From the NCBI RefSeq assembly GCF_020783655.1, contig NZ_JAJGQH010000007.1, positions 181,674 to 245,673 of the forward strand: a DNA stretch of 64,000 bases. The letters are read 5' to 3'. The notes under the pieces are model-generated. The model did no database searches, was not told the origin of the DNA, and saw nothing but the letters and a program-made list of their open reading frames with translations. The translations under genes were made by a program, and so were the position numbers. The stretch comes from Xanthomonas melonis. GTDB lineage: Bacteria > Pseudomonadota > Gammaproteobacteria > Xanthomonadales > Xanthomonadaceae. Shown here piece by piece: positions 1 through 9,567 of this stretch. Positions within the stretch are counted from its first letter, which is position 1. Each line of letters starts with the position of its first letter.

Positions 1-2
1 CC

Positions 3-2015
3 ATCCGTGCACTGGATGCGATCCAGGTGCAGGGCAGTCTGCTCGGGCGTTCCAGACCCGATGACGTGCAACGCTATGCCGGCAGCAGGCAGGTGATCGA
101 TCGCACGCAGTTGCGCAACGGCGGCAACCGCTCGCTGGACGACGCGCTGCAACGCGTGCCGGGCATCAAGATCTTCGACGAAACCGGCACCGGTGCATTG
201 CCGCAGATCATGCTGCGTGGCCTGTACGAAAGCCGCAGCGGCCGCGTGCAGGTGCTGGAAGACGGCATTCCGCTGGCGCTGGCGCCGTATGGGCAGACCA
301 GCCTGTCGCTGTTCCCGGTCGGCCTGCACCAGATCGACCGCATCGACATCGTGCGCGGCGGCGCGGCCGTGCAATACGGGCCGAACAATGTGGGCGGGGT
401 GATCAATCTGGTGAGCAAGGACATTCCCAGCCAGTGGAGCACCACGCTGGCACACAAGGTCACTGCGGGCGGCCAGGGACAGTTCCTGCAGGACAGCACA
501 CTCAGCAGTGGCGGCTATCTCACCGACAACTTCGGCATGCAGGTCGATGCCAACCGCAGCTGGGGCGAGTATTGGCGGGCGCACAGCGATACCGACATCA
601 GCAACCTGCGCGTGCGCGCGGAGTGGTGGCTGGACGACACCAAACTGATCAAGGCCAGCGTGCAGCGCTATCTGGCGGACATGGATCTGGCCGGGGCACT
701 GAGCCCGGCCGACTACCGGCGCGACCCGCGCCAGTCCACGCGACCGCTGGACAGCTTCAATGGCCGTACGACCAGGGCATCGTTGGTCTATGAGCAACTG
801 CTTGGCGACTGGGGGCCGCTGACGGATGTCCGGTTGTCCTGGACCAACTTCAGCGCGCGCAGCAGCCGCAACTTCATCGTCGGCATGCGGCAGGCAGCAA
901 CCGAGACCTGGCGTTCGGATCTGCCGCCGCAGTTGCGCCAGACCGCGCCGCGCGATTTCCGGGTGGTCGGCAGCGAACCGCGCCTGACCTGGACCATGGG
1001 AGAGGCCGGTGGCGTGCGCCAGCAATGGACCGCCGGCGTGCGTGCGGTGCGCGAGGACATCGATTTCCTGGTGGGCAACCTGCGGCTGCGCGACGGGCTG
1101 TTCACCACGGTACGCGACTGGCAGTTCGAGGACCGCGCGCTGGCTGCCTACGTCAGCAACGCCATCACCCTGCCGGATGAGCGCCTGACCATCACCCCCG
1201 GCCTGCGTTACGAGCGCCTGGACTCGCGCTACTTCAACCGTGCCAACGGCCTGCGCACGCTCAACCAAACCCGCGACGTGCTGCCCGGCCTGACCGTCGG
1301 CTTCCAGGCCAACGCGCAATGGTTCTTTTACGCCGACGGGCAACGCTCGCTGCGTGCGCCGCAGGTCACCCAGATCATCTTCGGCAACAATCTGGACGCC
1401 GAGCTGGCGTGGAACTACGAAGCCGGCACGCGCTACCGACCCAACGACCGCACCCGCATCCAGGTCGGTGCCTACCTGATCGATTTCGATCAGCAGATCC
1501 AGCTGGACAACACCACCCGCGTGTTCCGCAACCTGGGCAAGACCCGCCACCAGGGTGGCGAGGTGGAGCTGCAATGGAGCCCGGAACAGCTGCGCGCGCT
1601 CACCCTCAACGCCGGCTACGCGTATCTGGATGCCAGCCAGGAATCGGGCGCGTTCCGCGGCTTCCGCGTGCCCTTCACCTCGCGTAACCAGATCACCCTG
1701 GGCGGCAACTACGCGCTCGGTCATACCACTGTCGCGCTGTCGGGCTATTACTTCAGCAAGGCCTTCAGCGATGCGGCCAATACCGTGCAGGAGAACGCCA
1801 TCGCGTCGGTCGGCCGGTTGCCCGCGTACATGGTCTGGAACACGCAGGTCAGCCATACCCTGTTCGAACGCGATGGACAGCGATTCAGCGCATCGCTGGC
1901 GATCAACAACCTGTTCGACCGGCAGTACTGGTTCCGTGGCGTGGACACCAGCCCATGGGGCCGCCAGGCCGCACCCGGACGCACCGTGACCGCCGGCCTG
2001 GAGTACACGTTCTAG
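3..2015 (+). CDS. xsuA: TonB-dependent xanthoferrin-type siderophore receptor, 5' end cut by window
   Basis: Outer-membrane beta-barrel receptor that would import a ferric carboxylate siderophore using TonB energy. The frame is open from base 3 and the first internal GTG (27) is not a convincing start, so the signal peptide and TonB box lie upstream of the window. Visible parts are the plug (IDRIDIVRGGAAVQYGPNNVGG region, shown only in part here as RIDIVRGGAAVQYGP), a long barrel, and a C terminus ending in the aromatic signature (GLEYTF). It lies 385 bases upstream of the siderophore biosynthesis genes on the same strand, which is the basis for the xsuA/psuA-like call. Family membership is seen; the ligand is inferred from context. 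Confidence 0.85.
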   Translation: MRALDAIQVQGSLLGRSRPDDVQRYAGSRQVIDRTQLRNGGNRSLDDALQRVPGIKIFDETGTGALPQIMLRGLYESRSGRVQVLEDGIPLALAPYGQTSLSLFPVGLHQIDRIDIVRGGAAVQYGPNNVGGVINLVSKDIPSQWSTTLAHKVTAGGQGQFLQDSTLSSGGYLTDNFGMQVDANRSWGEYWRAHSDTDISNLRVRAEWWLDDTKLIKASVQRYLADMDLAGALSPADYRRDPRQSTRPLDSFNGRTTRASLVYEQLLGDWGPLTDVRLSWTNFSARSSRNFIVGMRQAATETWRSDLPPQLRQTAPRDFRVVGSEPRLTWTMGEAGGVRQQWTAGVRAVREDIDFLVGNLRLRDGLFTTVRDWQFEDRALAAYVSNAITLPDERLTITPGLRYERLDSRYFNRANGLRTLNQTRDVLPGLTVGFQANAQWFFYADGQRSLRAPQVTQIIFGNNLDAELAWNYEAGTRYRPNDRTRIQVGAYLIDFDQQIQLDNTTRVFRNLGKTRHQGGEVELQWSPEQLRALTLNAGYAYLDASQESGAFRGFRVPFTSRNQITLGGNYALGHTTVALSGYYFSKAFSDAANTVQENAIASVGRLPAYMVWNTQVSHTLFERDGQRFSASLAINNLFDRQYWFRGVDTSPWGRQAAPGRTVTAGLEYTF

Positions 2016-2400
2016 CAGCTGCACAGCTAGCAGCAGGGCGATGCGAGGGAATGCGCCACGGCCCGCTTCGCGGACGCTGCGATCGCTTCCGGCTGCGCAC
2101 CGGTCCGATCGACACGCGTGATGTCTACTGGAAGCACGACTGCACGTGAGGTAAGGCCGGCGCTGCACCAGCAGAGCAACAGCAATATACGACCGATGAT
2201 CAGGGGCTTCGGTCGCGCCTGACGGCAATGGCGGTCGCCCGCGATTGCCGCAGAACACACGGCGTGCACGAGGCACGCATCAGCGCCGCAGCACGCGGCA
2301 TTGCGATCGTTGGATCGCAGGCCACCCAACGCCGCTTGCGGCGCCAGGCAGCCCGTTTGAATACCGGTCACTCCACCGTCCCTGTCGAACGAGAACTGCC
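2016..2400. other. intergenic gap between receptor and siderophore genes
   Basis: 385 bases with no convincing gene. I looked for an iron-responsive Fur operator (AT-rich GATAAT-type palindrome) and found none; the only AT-rich stretch is around 2190-2200. Small hairpins such as GCGATC-GTTG-GATCGC (2303-2318) are present but unremarkable. The biosynthesis genes may therefore be read from the receptor promoter upstream of the window. Confidence 0.4.
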
Positions 2401-3627
2401 ATGAACGCTGTTCCCCACGCACCATTGGTGATCCTGAGCCATGTCTGCCACCCGGCCATCACCGATGGCTTTGTGCCTGCCGCGCACGCGCAAGGCATCC
2501 CGGTCTGGCTGCTGACCGATCACCTGCTCGATCACCTCGCCTATTTCCGCGATCACGCCTCGCTCGCACCACAACGGGTGATCGAGTGCGACGTGTTCAA
2601 TCCGCTGGGCGTGCTGGATCTGCTGCACGACGCCGGTGTGACACCGCGCGCAGTCTTCAGCAATAGCGACCATCTGCAGACCAGCGCTGCGTTGGTGGCG
2701 GCCGGGCTGGGCCTGCCCGGCAAGGACTGGCAGGTGTGTTATGCAGCCAAGAACAAGGCCGCCATGCGGCAGCGCCTGCGCACGCACGGATTGCCGTCGC
2801 CGTGGTTCTGCACGCTGGCGCCCGGCGCCGCACTGCCGGCGCAGATTCCGTGGCCGGTGGTGGCCAAGCCGCGCGAAGGCGTGGCCAGCCTGGACGTTCG
2901 CCACTGCGCCGACATCGGACAGTTGCAGGCCTACCTGGACGATCTCTGGCAACGTCACCCGCAGCGCACGGTGCTGCTGGAAGGCATGTTGGAAGGGCCA
3001 CTGTTCACGCTGGAAACGCTGGGCGACGGACACACGCTGCAGGCCATCGGCGGATTCAAGGTGCGCTTGTCGCCGCCGCCGCATTTCGTCGAATGCGAAG
3101 CGCACTGGGATGGCCAGGTAGACACGCCGGTGATCGCACAGGCATTGCGGCAACTGCGCGTGTTCGGGGTCAACTTCGGCCTGTGCCACAGCGAATTCAT
3201 CCTCACCGCCGACGGCCCGGTGTTGGTGGAGATCAACTACCGCAGCATCGGCGACCGACGCGAATTCCTGCTCGATGCGATGTTCGGCCAGCAATGGTTC
3301 GCCGCCGCGCTGGCGCCGCACCTGGGCCAGCCCTTGCCGCAGCTGCGCAGCGCGCATGCGCACGCCTTGCTGCGCTATTACGTGGCCGAGCACGATGGCG
3401 AGCTGGTGGTTGCCAGCGAAGACCGTCGGCTTCACGACGCGCACAGCGACGTGCAATACCGGCGCATGCGCGCCCCCGGCGAGCAGATCCGGCTGAGCCA
3501 CTCCAACAAGGACTACCTGGGCGTCCTGAGCGCGCTGGCCAGCGATGCACAGGCGCTGCAACAGGCGGTGGTGCAGGCCGAAGCGGGCCTGCAGTGGCGG
3601 ATCGACCAGGCGGAGCTGCGCGCATGA
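2401..3627 (+). CDS. xssA: ATP-grasp ligase of carboxylate siderophore biosynthesis (PvsA-like)
   Basis: A 408-residue ATP-grasp family enzyme. The glycine-poor lysine loop (VVAKPREGVASLDV, about residues 155-168) and the metal-binding region (GPVLVEINYRSIGDR, near residues 275-289) fit an ATP-grasp carboxylate-amine ligase. In vibrioferrin synthesis the equivalent PvsA is thought to join an amino acid to an acid precursor. The first gene of a five-gene block whose order matches pvsABCDE. The ATG at 2401 is chosen because the longer frame has no sensible N terminus. It ends by overlapping the next gene (ATGA at 3624). Confidence 0.85.
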   Translation: MNAVPHAPLVILSHVCHPAITDGFVPAAHAQGIPVWLLTDHLLDHLAYFRDHASLAPQRVIECDVFNPLGVLDLLHDAGVTPRAVFSNSDHLQTSAALVAAGLGLPGKDWQVCYAAKNKAAMRQRLRTHGLPSPWFCTLAPGAALPAQIPWPVVAKPREGVASLDVRHCADIGQLQAYLDDLWQRHPQRTVLLEGMLEGPLFTLETLGDGHTLQAIGGFKVRLSPPPHFVECEAHWDGQVDTPVIAQALRQLRVFGVNFGLCHSEFILTADGPVLVEINYRSIGDRREFLLDAMFGQQWFAAALAPHLGQPLPQLRSAHAHALLRYYVAEHDGELVVASEDRRLHDAHSDVQYRRMRAPGEQIRLSHSNKDYLGVLSALASDAQALQQAVVQAEAGLQWRIDQAELRA

Positions 3628-5426
3628 ACCACGCCGACGACCAACGCTACATCGCCATTCGCATCATCGATGCCTGTCTCCGCGAGGACGTGCGCGCGAT
3701 CGTCAGCCGTGCCGGCATGGCGAACCCGGATACGGACCTGCTTGCGCAGTGGCCTGGCGCCGTGCCCGGTGATGGCTGGTGGAAGATCGCGCACCTGCCC
3801 GACGGCACACTGTGGCTGCCGATGCGTCGCCACGGCCTGTTGCAGGCGATCAGCGCCTGCGACGACCGCTGGATCGTGCAGGACGCTACCGGTGCCCGGC
3901 TGGAACAGGGCGCGCAGGCATGGCTGCAGCGCATGGGCAACGGGCTCGATCCGGAAACCCGGCGCCTGCACCGCGCCTACGCCGACGAAGCCGACTGCGC
4001 AGCGACCCACCGCGGTCTGGCGCGGCAGGCCTATGCCGCGCAGGCGCCGGCGCTGGCCAATGCATTGCAGCACGCCGATGCGGCCGAGCGCGCGTATCGC
4101 TGCGATCAGCTGGCCAGCTACCGCGACCACCCGTTCTACCCGACCGCACGCGCCAAGGCCGGGCTGGACCCCAGCGAGCTGCGCGATTACGCGCCGGAGT
4201 TCGCGCCCAGCTTCAAGCTGCGCTGGCTGGCGGTGCCGCAGGCGCTGCTCAGCTGCACCAGCCCAGCGCCGGCCGAGCTGTGGCCGGACTTCGCCGACGT
4301 GGGACTGTCGCCAGCGCTTGCGGACTCGCATGCGCTGTGGCCGGTGCATCCGCTGGTGTGGGAACGGCTGGACCAGCCGGACTTCGAACTGCCTTCCGGC
4401 ACCCTGCGCGCAGCGCAGCCCTGGCTGGAGGTGCGCCCCACCTTGTCGGTGCGCACGCTGGTGCCGCTGCAGCACCCGCATCTGCATCTCAAGCTGCCGA
4501 TCCCGATGCGCACGCTCGGCGCGTTGAATCTGCGCCTGATCAAGCCCTCGACCCTGTACGACGGGCACTGGCTGGAACGCGCGCTGCGGCGTATCGATGC
4601 GCTGGATCCGGCGCTGCGCGGACGCTGCGTGTTCGTGGACGAATCGCATGGCGGACACGTCGGCCAGGCCCGGCATCTGGCCTATCTGCTGCGGCGCTAT
4701 CCACCCCTGCAGGACACCACGCTGGTACCGGTGGCCGCATTGTGCGCGCTACTGCCCGATGGCCGGCCGATGGCGCTCCATCTGGCCGAACGGTTCGCGC
4801 AAGGCGACCTGCACGCCTGGTGGCGCGACTACACCGAACTGCTGCTCACGGTGCATCTGCGGTTGTGGCTGCGTTACGGCATTGCGCTGGAAGCCAACCA
4901 GCAGAACAGCGTGCTGGTCTATGCCGCAGGACAACCGGTACGTCTGCTGATGAAGGACAACGATGCCGCGCGTATCGCCATGCCGTGGCTGCGCGCGCAG
5001 CTGCACGACCTCGCCGCGCTGGGGCCGCTGCACGATGCACGCATCGCGGTGGACGATACGCAGGCATTGGCGCGGATGTTCTGCACCATCGTGCTGCAGC
5101 TGGATCTGCAGGCGGTACTGGACGGCCTGGCCGAATGGCAGCCATCCCTGCGCGCAGCCCTGCAGGCGCAGCTGCAACGGCAACTGCTGCAGACACTGGA
5201 GCAGCTGCACGCCGAAGGCATCGACACTGCACCGGCGTACCGCCTGCTGGCCGCACCACGCCTGCCGGTGAAGTACCTGCTCAGCGCAGGCAGCCTGCTC
5301 AGCAAGCAGCTCACCGGCGCGGCCGACATCAACAAGTTCTACGGCGAAAGCGCACCCAATCCGTTCGGCAGCGCGTTCGCCGAGGCGCAGCCGGCACCGC
5401 CGCGGCAGGCCGGAGCCCAGCGATGA
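3624..5426 (+). CDS. xssB: NRPS-independent siderophore (NIS) synthetase, IucA/IucC family
   Basis: A 600-residue cytoplasmic synthetase that adenylates a carboxylate (usually citrate) and condenses it with an amine or alcohol. Family marks seen are RPTLSVRTL (nucleotide loop), the HPLVWERL segment, and LEANQQNSV, which corresponds to the family's ExHxQN motif although the usual histidine is replaced by Asn. The C-terminal FhuF-like part is present. The start codon ATG at 3624 overlaps the stop of xssA and its own stop overlaps xssC, so translation is coupled. Equivalent to PvsB; exact substrate is inferred from synteny. Confidence 0.88.
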   Translation: MNHADDQRYIAIRIIDACLREDVRAIVSRAGMANPDTDLLAQWPGAVPGDGWWKIAHLPDGTLWLPMRRHGLLQAISACDDRWIVQDATGARLEQGAQAWLQRMGNGLDPETRRLHRAYADEADCAATHRGLARQAYAAQAPALANALQHADAAERAYRCDQLASYRDHPFYPTARAKAGLDPSELRDYAPEFAPSFKLRWLAVPQALLSCTSPAPAELWPDFADVGLSPALADSHALWPVHPLVWERLDQPDFELPSGTLRAAQPWLEVRPTLSVRTLVPLQHPHLHLKLPIPMRTLGALNLRLIKPSTLYDGHWLERALRRIDALDPALRGRCVFVDESHGGHVGQARHLAYLLRRYPPLQDTTLVPVAALCALLPDGRPMALHLAERFAQGDLHAWWRDYTELLLTVHLRLWLRYGIALEANQQNSVLVYAAGQPVRLLMKDNDAARIAMPWLRAQLHDLAALGPLHDARIAVDDTQALARMFCTIVLQLDLQAVLDGLAEWQPSLRAALQAQLQRQLLQTLEQLHAEGIDTAPAYRLLAAPRLPVKYLLSAGSLLSKQLTGAADINKFYGESAPNPFGSAFAEAQPAPPRQAGAQR

Positions 5427-6607
5427 AGCGCATCCTGGGCCCGGTGCTGGCGGCGCACTACCTGGCGGCCTTCACCGCCCTGGGCATGCCGCTGTTCCTG
5501 CCGCAGGTACTGGCCGAACTGGCGCCGGGCGCCGCGGTGGGCTGGAGCGGCGTGCTGTATGTGCTGCCGACGCTGTGTACGGCGCTGACCGCCAGCAGTT
5601 GGGGGCGACTGGCCGATCGCTATGGCCGCAAGCGCTCGTTGCTGCGCGCACAACTGGGGCTGGCGCTGGGCTTTGCGATCGCCGGCTTCGCGCCCACCCT
5701 GACCTGGCTGGTGATCGGCCTGATCGTGCAAGGCGCCTGTGGCGGCTCGCTGGCGGCCGCCAATGCGTACCTGGCTAGCCAGCCGCAGGCCGGGCCGCTG
5801 GCGCGTGCGCTGGACTGGACGCAGTACTCGGCGCGGCTGGCGATGGTCAGCGCACCCGCGTTGCTCGGGCTCGCACTGGCATTGGGGCCGGCGCAGTCGC
5901 TGTACCGCGCGCTGGCGCTGTTGCCGCTGATCGCCTTCGCACTGACCTGGCGGCTGCCGGCAGACCGGCCGGCCGCACGCCCGGCTGTCGCGGCACCGAG
6001 CCCGGGCAACGGCAAACCGCCGGCACCCGCGTCGGCGGCAGCCGCGTCGCTCTGGCCGGCCCTGCTGCTGGCGCAGTTCCTGTTCTGCTTCGCGATGGTG
6101 GTGACCTTCCCGTACTTCATCCCGTACGCGCTGGCACGCGGCGCCGGGCACGACGCCTGGGCCGGGCTGCTCTACAGCCTGCCGCACCTGGTCTACCTGG
6201 TGGTGCTGCCTTGGTGGCGGCGCGGCGATGGCGACGCGTGGCTGGTGCCCGGCCTGGCGATGTTCGCACTGGCCTGCGTCTGGCAGGCGATGTTGCGCGA
6301 TCCGGTGGCGCTGGCCGGCGCACGCCTGCTATTCGGCCTCGGCATGCTGGCTGGACTGCGTGGACTCAATCGCAGCCTGGCGCTGGTGGCTAACGGCCAT
6401 GGCGCCGGGCGCCTGTTCGGCCGCTTCGACGCCTGCGGCAAATGGGCCGGCGTGCTTGCCGGTGCCGCTGCCGGTGCGCTGACGCAAGCCACCGGCCCTG
6501 CTGCCCCCTTCCTGGCCGCCGCAGTGGCGGCGGCCATCGCTGCGCTCACCGTTCTGGTGCGCTTTCCCTCGAGGAGACCTGCAGATGTCCCCGCACACGA
6601 TGCATGA
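5423..6607 (+). CDS. xssC: MFS siderophore exporter (PvsC-like)
   Basis: A 394-residue major facilitator protein with about 12 hydrophobic segments and the loop 2-3 signature GRLADRYGRKR near residue 60. By position between two NIS synthetases it corresponds to PvsC, the inner-membrane exporter of vibrioferrin, so it probably exports xanthoferrin. Starts in the ATGA overlap with xssB. Its last 23 bases overlap xssD. Confidence 0.88.
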   Translation: MKRILGPVLAAHYLAAFTALGMPLFLPQVLAELAPGAAVGWSGVLYVLPTLCTALTASSWGRLADRYGRKRSLLRAQLGLALGFAIAGFAPTLTWLVIGLIVQGACGGSLAAANAYLASQPQAGPLARALDWTQYSARLAMVSAPALLGLALALGPAQSLYRALALLPLIAFALTWRLPADRPAARPAVAAPSPGNGKPPAPASAAAASLWPALLLAQFLFCFAMVVTFPYFIPYALARGAGHDAWAGLLYSLPHLVYLVVLPWWRRGDGDAWLVPGLAMFALACVWQAMLRDPVALAGARLLFGLGMLAGLRGLNRSLALVANGHGAGRLFGRFDACGKWAGVLAGAAAGALTQATGPAAPFLAAAVAAAIAALTVLVRFPSRRPADVPAHDA

Positions 6608-8354
6608 CCCCTGGTACGCCAGCATGGCCGATGCGCAGGCCTGCGCCTGCTGGCTGAATTGCTACCTGCGCGAGTTCGCCATTCCGCGGCGGGCGGCCGA
6701 CTTCGACTATCGCGGGCTGGATCGTCCTGGCTCGCGCATGGCCGCGCAGCGCTGGCTGCGCATCGACCTGGGCGAAACCGGCACGCTGTGCGTCCGCATC
6801 GCCCATGCCGACCGGCTGGGCCGCTGCCGTTTCGTCTCCACCCCATTTCTCAAGGGTGGCGGCCAGCCCTGGCATGGCCTGGATGCGCATGCGCTTGCGC
6901 GCACGCTGCTGCAATCGCTGGGCAGCACGCAGGCGGTCAATCCAGAGCTGCTCGCGCAAAGCGCCAACAGCGTGGCGGTCACCGCCGCGGCATTGCGGCA
7001 GGCGCATGCCAGCGTACCGACCGGCGAGGCGATGATCGATGCCGAACAGTCGCTGCTATGGGGGCATGCCCTGCACCCCACCCCGAAAAGCCGCGAGGGC
7101 GTCGCGCTCGATCAGGTGCTGGCATGCGCGCCGGAAGCGCGCACGGCCTTCCAGCTGTTCTGGTTCCGCATCGACCCGCGCCTGGTGCGGACCCAGGGCA
7201 TCGACGTGCGCGCCAGCCTGCGCCAGCTCAGCGGCAGCGACACGCTCTACCCCTGCCACCCGTGGGAGGCGCAACGCCTGCTCGACGATCCGTTGCTGCG
7301 CACCCTGCAAACGCGCGGCTTGATCGAGCCGGTGGGCGCATGCGGCGAGACGCTGCGGCCGACGTCGTCGGTGCGCACGCTGTACCACCCGCAGCTGGAC
7401 TACTTCCTCAAATGCTCGGTGCATGTGCGGCTGACCAACTGCGTCCGCAAGAACGCCTGGTACGAGCTGGAAAGCGCCGTGGCGCTCACCGAACTGCTGG
7501 CGCCGAGCTGGTGCGCACTGGCGGCGCAGGTGCCGGGCTTCGACGTGATGCTGGAGCCGGCCGCCACCTCGCTGGATGTGGCGCGGGTCGATCGCGCCCT
7601 GCACGACGCCGATCCGCTGGCGGCGCGCGCGCTGGCCGAGAGTTTCGGCATCCTGTACCGCAAGACGATCCCCGCCGCGCAGCGCGCCCGCTGGCAGCCA
7701 CAGGTGGCCGCCGCCCTGTTCACCTGCGATGCGCGAGGCAACAGCGTGTGTGCCGCTCGCCTGCAGACGCTGGCCGGCGCACAGCTGGATCGGCCCAGCT
7801 GCACGCTGCTGTGGTTCCGCGCCTACGCCGGTGTGTTGCTGGACGGCGTATGGAGCGCGCTGTTCCAGCACGGCATTGCGCTGGAGCCGCACCTGCAGAA
7901 CACCGTGATCGGTTTCGCCGACGGCTGGCCCACGCGCGTATGGGTGCGCGACCTGGAAGGCACCAAGCTGCTCGCCCACCATTGGCCGGAAGCACGCCTG
8001 CATGGCGTGGGCGAGCGCGCGCGGCAATCGCTGTACTACACGCCCGAACAGGGCTGGAACCGGGTCGCGTACTGCGCGCTGGTCAACAACCTGGCCGAGG
8101 CCATCTTCCACTTGAGCGAAGGCGATGACGTGCTGGAGGCGCGGCTGTGGCGCTGCGTGGGCGAACTCGCCGTGCGCTGGCAGCAACGTCATGGCGCGCA
8201 GCCCGCGCTGCAGGGCCTGGTCGAAGGCGCGCCGTTGCCGGGCAAGAACAATCTGGGCACGCGCCTGTACCAGCGCGCCGATCGGCAATCCGACTACACC
8301 GCGTTGGCCAATCCGATCGCGCCGATCGCCGCGGCACGCCAGGTGGCGGCGTGA
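6585..8354 (+). CDS. xssD: second NIS synthetase, IucA/IucC family
   Basis: A 589-residue IucA/IucC protein, clearly related to but distinct from xssB. Seen: RPTSSVRTL (about residues 257-265), HPWEAQRL, and LEPHLQNTVIGF carrying the canonical HxQN. The ATG at 6585 is preceded by a good ribosome site (GAGGAGAC), so translation starts inside the end of xssC. Two different NIS synthetases plus a decarboxylase is the vibrioferrin/xanthoferrin arrangement, in which each enzyme makes one amide or ester bond to the citrate core. Confidence 0.88.
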   Translation: MSPHTMHDPWYASMADAQACACWLNCYLREFAIPRRAADFDYRGLDRPGSRMAAQRWLRIDLGETGTLCVRIAHADRLGRCRFVSTPFLKGGGQPWHGLDAHALARTLLQSLGSTQAVNPELLAQSANSVAVTAAALRQAHASVPTGEAMIDAEQSLLWGHALHPTPKSREGVALDQVLACAPEARTAFQLFWFRIDPRLVRTQGIDVRASLRQLSGSDTLYPCHPWEAQRLLDDPLLRTLQTRGLIEPVGACGETLRPTSSVRTLYHPQLDYFLKCSVHVRLTNCVRKNAWYELESAVALTELLAPSWCALAAQVPGFDVMLEPAATSLDVARVDRALHDADPLAARALAESFGILYRKTIPAAQRARWQPQVAAALFTCDARGNSVCAARLQTLAGAQLDRPSCTLLWFRAYAGVLLDGVWSALFQHGIALEPHLQNTVIGFADGWPTRVWVRDLEGTKLLAHHWPEARLHGVGERARQSLYYTPEQGWNRVAYCALVNNLAEAIFHLSEGDDVLEARLWRCVGELAVRWQQRHGAQPALQGLVEGAPLPGKNNLGTRLYQRADRQSDYTALANPIAPIAAARQVAA

Positions 8355-9547
8355 GCCTGCGGATCGATACGGCCGCCCTCGCCCGGGCATTGCCGCAGCT
8401 GCGCGCGGCCAGCGATGGCCCACTGTGCGCATATGTCTATGAACTGGCGGCACTGGATGCGCACGCGGCCTGGATGCGCGCCCAGCTGCCGGCGCAGTGC
8501 GAGCTGTTCTACGCCGCCAAGGCCAATGCCGAGGCCCCGATTCTGCGCACGCTGGCACCGCATGTGGACGGTTTCGAAGCCGCCTCCGGCGGCGAACTGG
8601 CCTGGCTGCATGCGCAACAGCCGCACGTGGCCCTGCTGTTCGGCGGGCCGGGCAAACTGGACAGCGAACTGGCCCAGGCCGCCGCCCTGCCCGACTGCAG
8701 CGTGCACGTGGAAAGCCTGGGCGAGCTGCAGCGTCTGGCCGCCATCGCCGCGCAGGCCGGCCGCTGCGTGCCGGTGTTCCTGCGGATGAACATCGCCGTG
8801 CCCGGTGCGCAGAGCACCCGCTTGATGATGGGTGGGCAGCCCTCGCCGTTCGGCCTGGATCCGCAGGATCTGGATGCAGCCATGCACCTGCTGCGGGTCA
8901 GCCCGTCGCTGCGGCTGGTGGGCTTCCACTTCCACCTGATGTCGCACCAGCGCGATGCCCGCGCCCAGCTGCATCTGATCGCTGCCTATCTGCGCATCGT
9001 GCAGCAGTGGCGGCAGAGTTATGCGCTGGGGCCGTTGCGGGTGAACGCAGGCGGTGGCTTCGGCGTGGACTATCTGACGCCGGAAGCCTCGTTCGACTGG
9101 GCCGGCTTCTGCGCCGGGCTGCCGGCGTTGCTGCGCGCCGATGGTGCCGACCTGCGCCTGCGGCTGGAACCAGGCCGCTATGTCAGCGCCAGCTGCGGCT
9201 GGTACCTGATGGAAGTGCTGGATCTCAAGCGCAGCCACGGCGAATGGTTCGCGATCGCGCGCGGGGGCACCCACCACTTCCGCACCCCGGCGGCGCAGGC
9301 GCACGACCATCCGTTCCGCGTCTTGCGCGGTACCCGCGCACCGGTGATTGCCGATACGCCGGTCACGCTGGTCGGCCAGCTATGCACACCCAAGGACGTA
9401 CTGGCGCGCCAGCAATCGGTGGCCGCGCTGGCCCCCGGCGATTGCCTGGCCTTCGCCCTGGCGGGCGCGTATGCATGGAACATCTCGCATCAGCGGTTCC
9501 TGATGCATCCGCCGCCGCAGATGGTGTTCCTGCCGGCCGATGGCTGA
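8351..9547 (+). CDS. xssE: PLP-dependent amino-acid decarboxylase of siderophore synthesis (PvsE-like)
   Basis: A 398-residue fold-type III (alanine racemase-like) decarboxylase of the ornithine/diaminopimelate decarboxylase group. The PLP lysine lies in FYAAKANAE (Lys57). Other marks are the phosphate-binding GGGFGVDY, EPGRYVSASCG, and CTPKDVL, which carries the second-subunit Cys/Asp. Likely supplies the small amine (ethanolamine from serine in vibrioferrin). The GTG start at 8351 overlaps the xssD stop (GTGA). Last gene of the operon; it converges on cobS with 20 bases between the stops. Confidence 0.86.
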   Translation: MSLRIDTAALARALPQLRAASDGPLCAYVYELAALDAHAAWMRAQLPAQCELFYAAKANAEAPILRTLAPHVDGFEAASGGELAWLHAQQPHVALLFGGPGKLDSELAQAAALPDCSVHVESLGELQRLAAIAAQAGRCVPVFLRMNIAVPGAQSTRLMMGGQPSPFGLDPQDLDAAMHLLRVSPSLRLVGFHFHLMSHQRDARAQLHLIAAYLRIVQQWRQSYALGPLRVNAGGGFGVDYLTPEASFDWAGFCAGLPALLRADGADLRLRLEPGRYVSASCGWYLMEVLDLKRSHGEWFAIARGGTHHFRTPAAQAHDHPFRVLRGTRAPVIADTPVTLVGQLCTPKDVLARQQSVAALAPGDCLAFALAGAYAWNISHQRFLMHPPPQMVFLPADG

Positions 9548-9567
9548 CGCCGGCCGGCGCAGGCGGT

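Noticed and set aside
2016..2400. Fur box upstream of xssA
   Set aside because: No adequate GATAAT-type palindrome found by eye.
2368..3561. 397-residue frame antisense to xssA
   Set aside because: His/Gln/Val-rich shadow with no motif.
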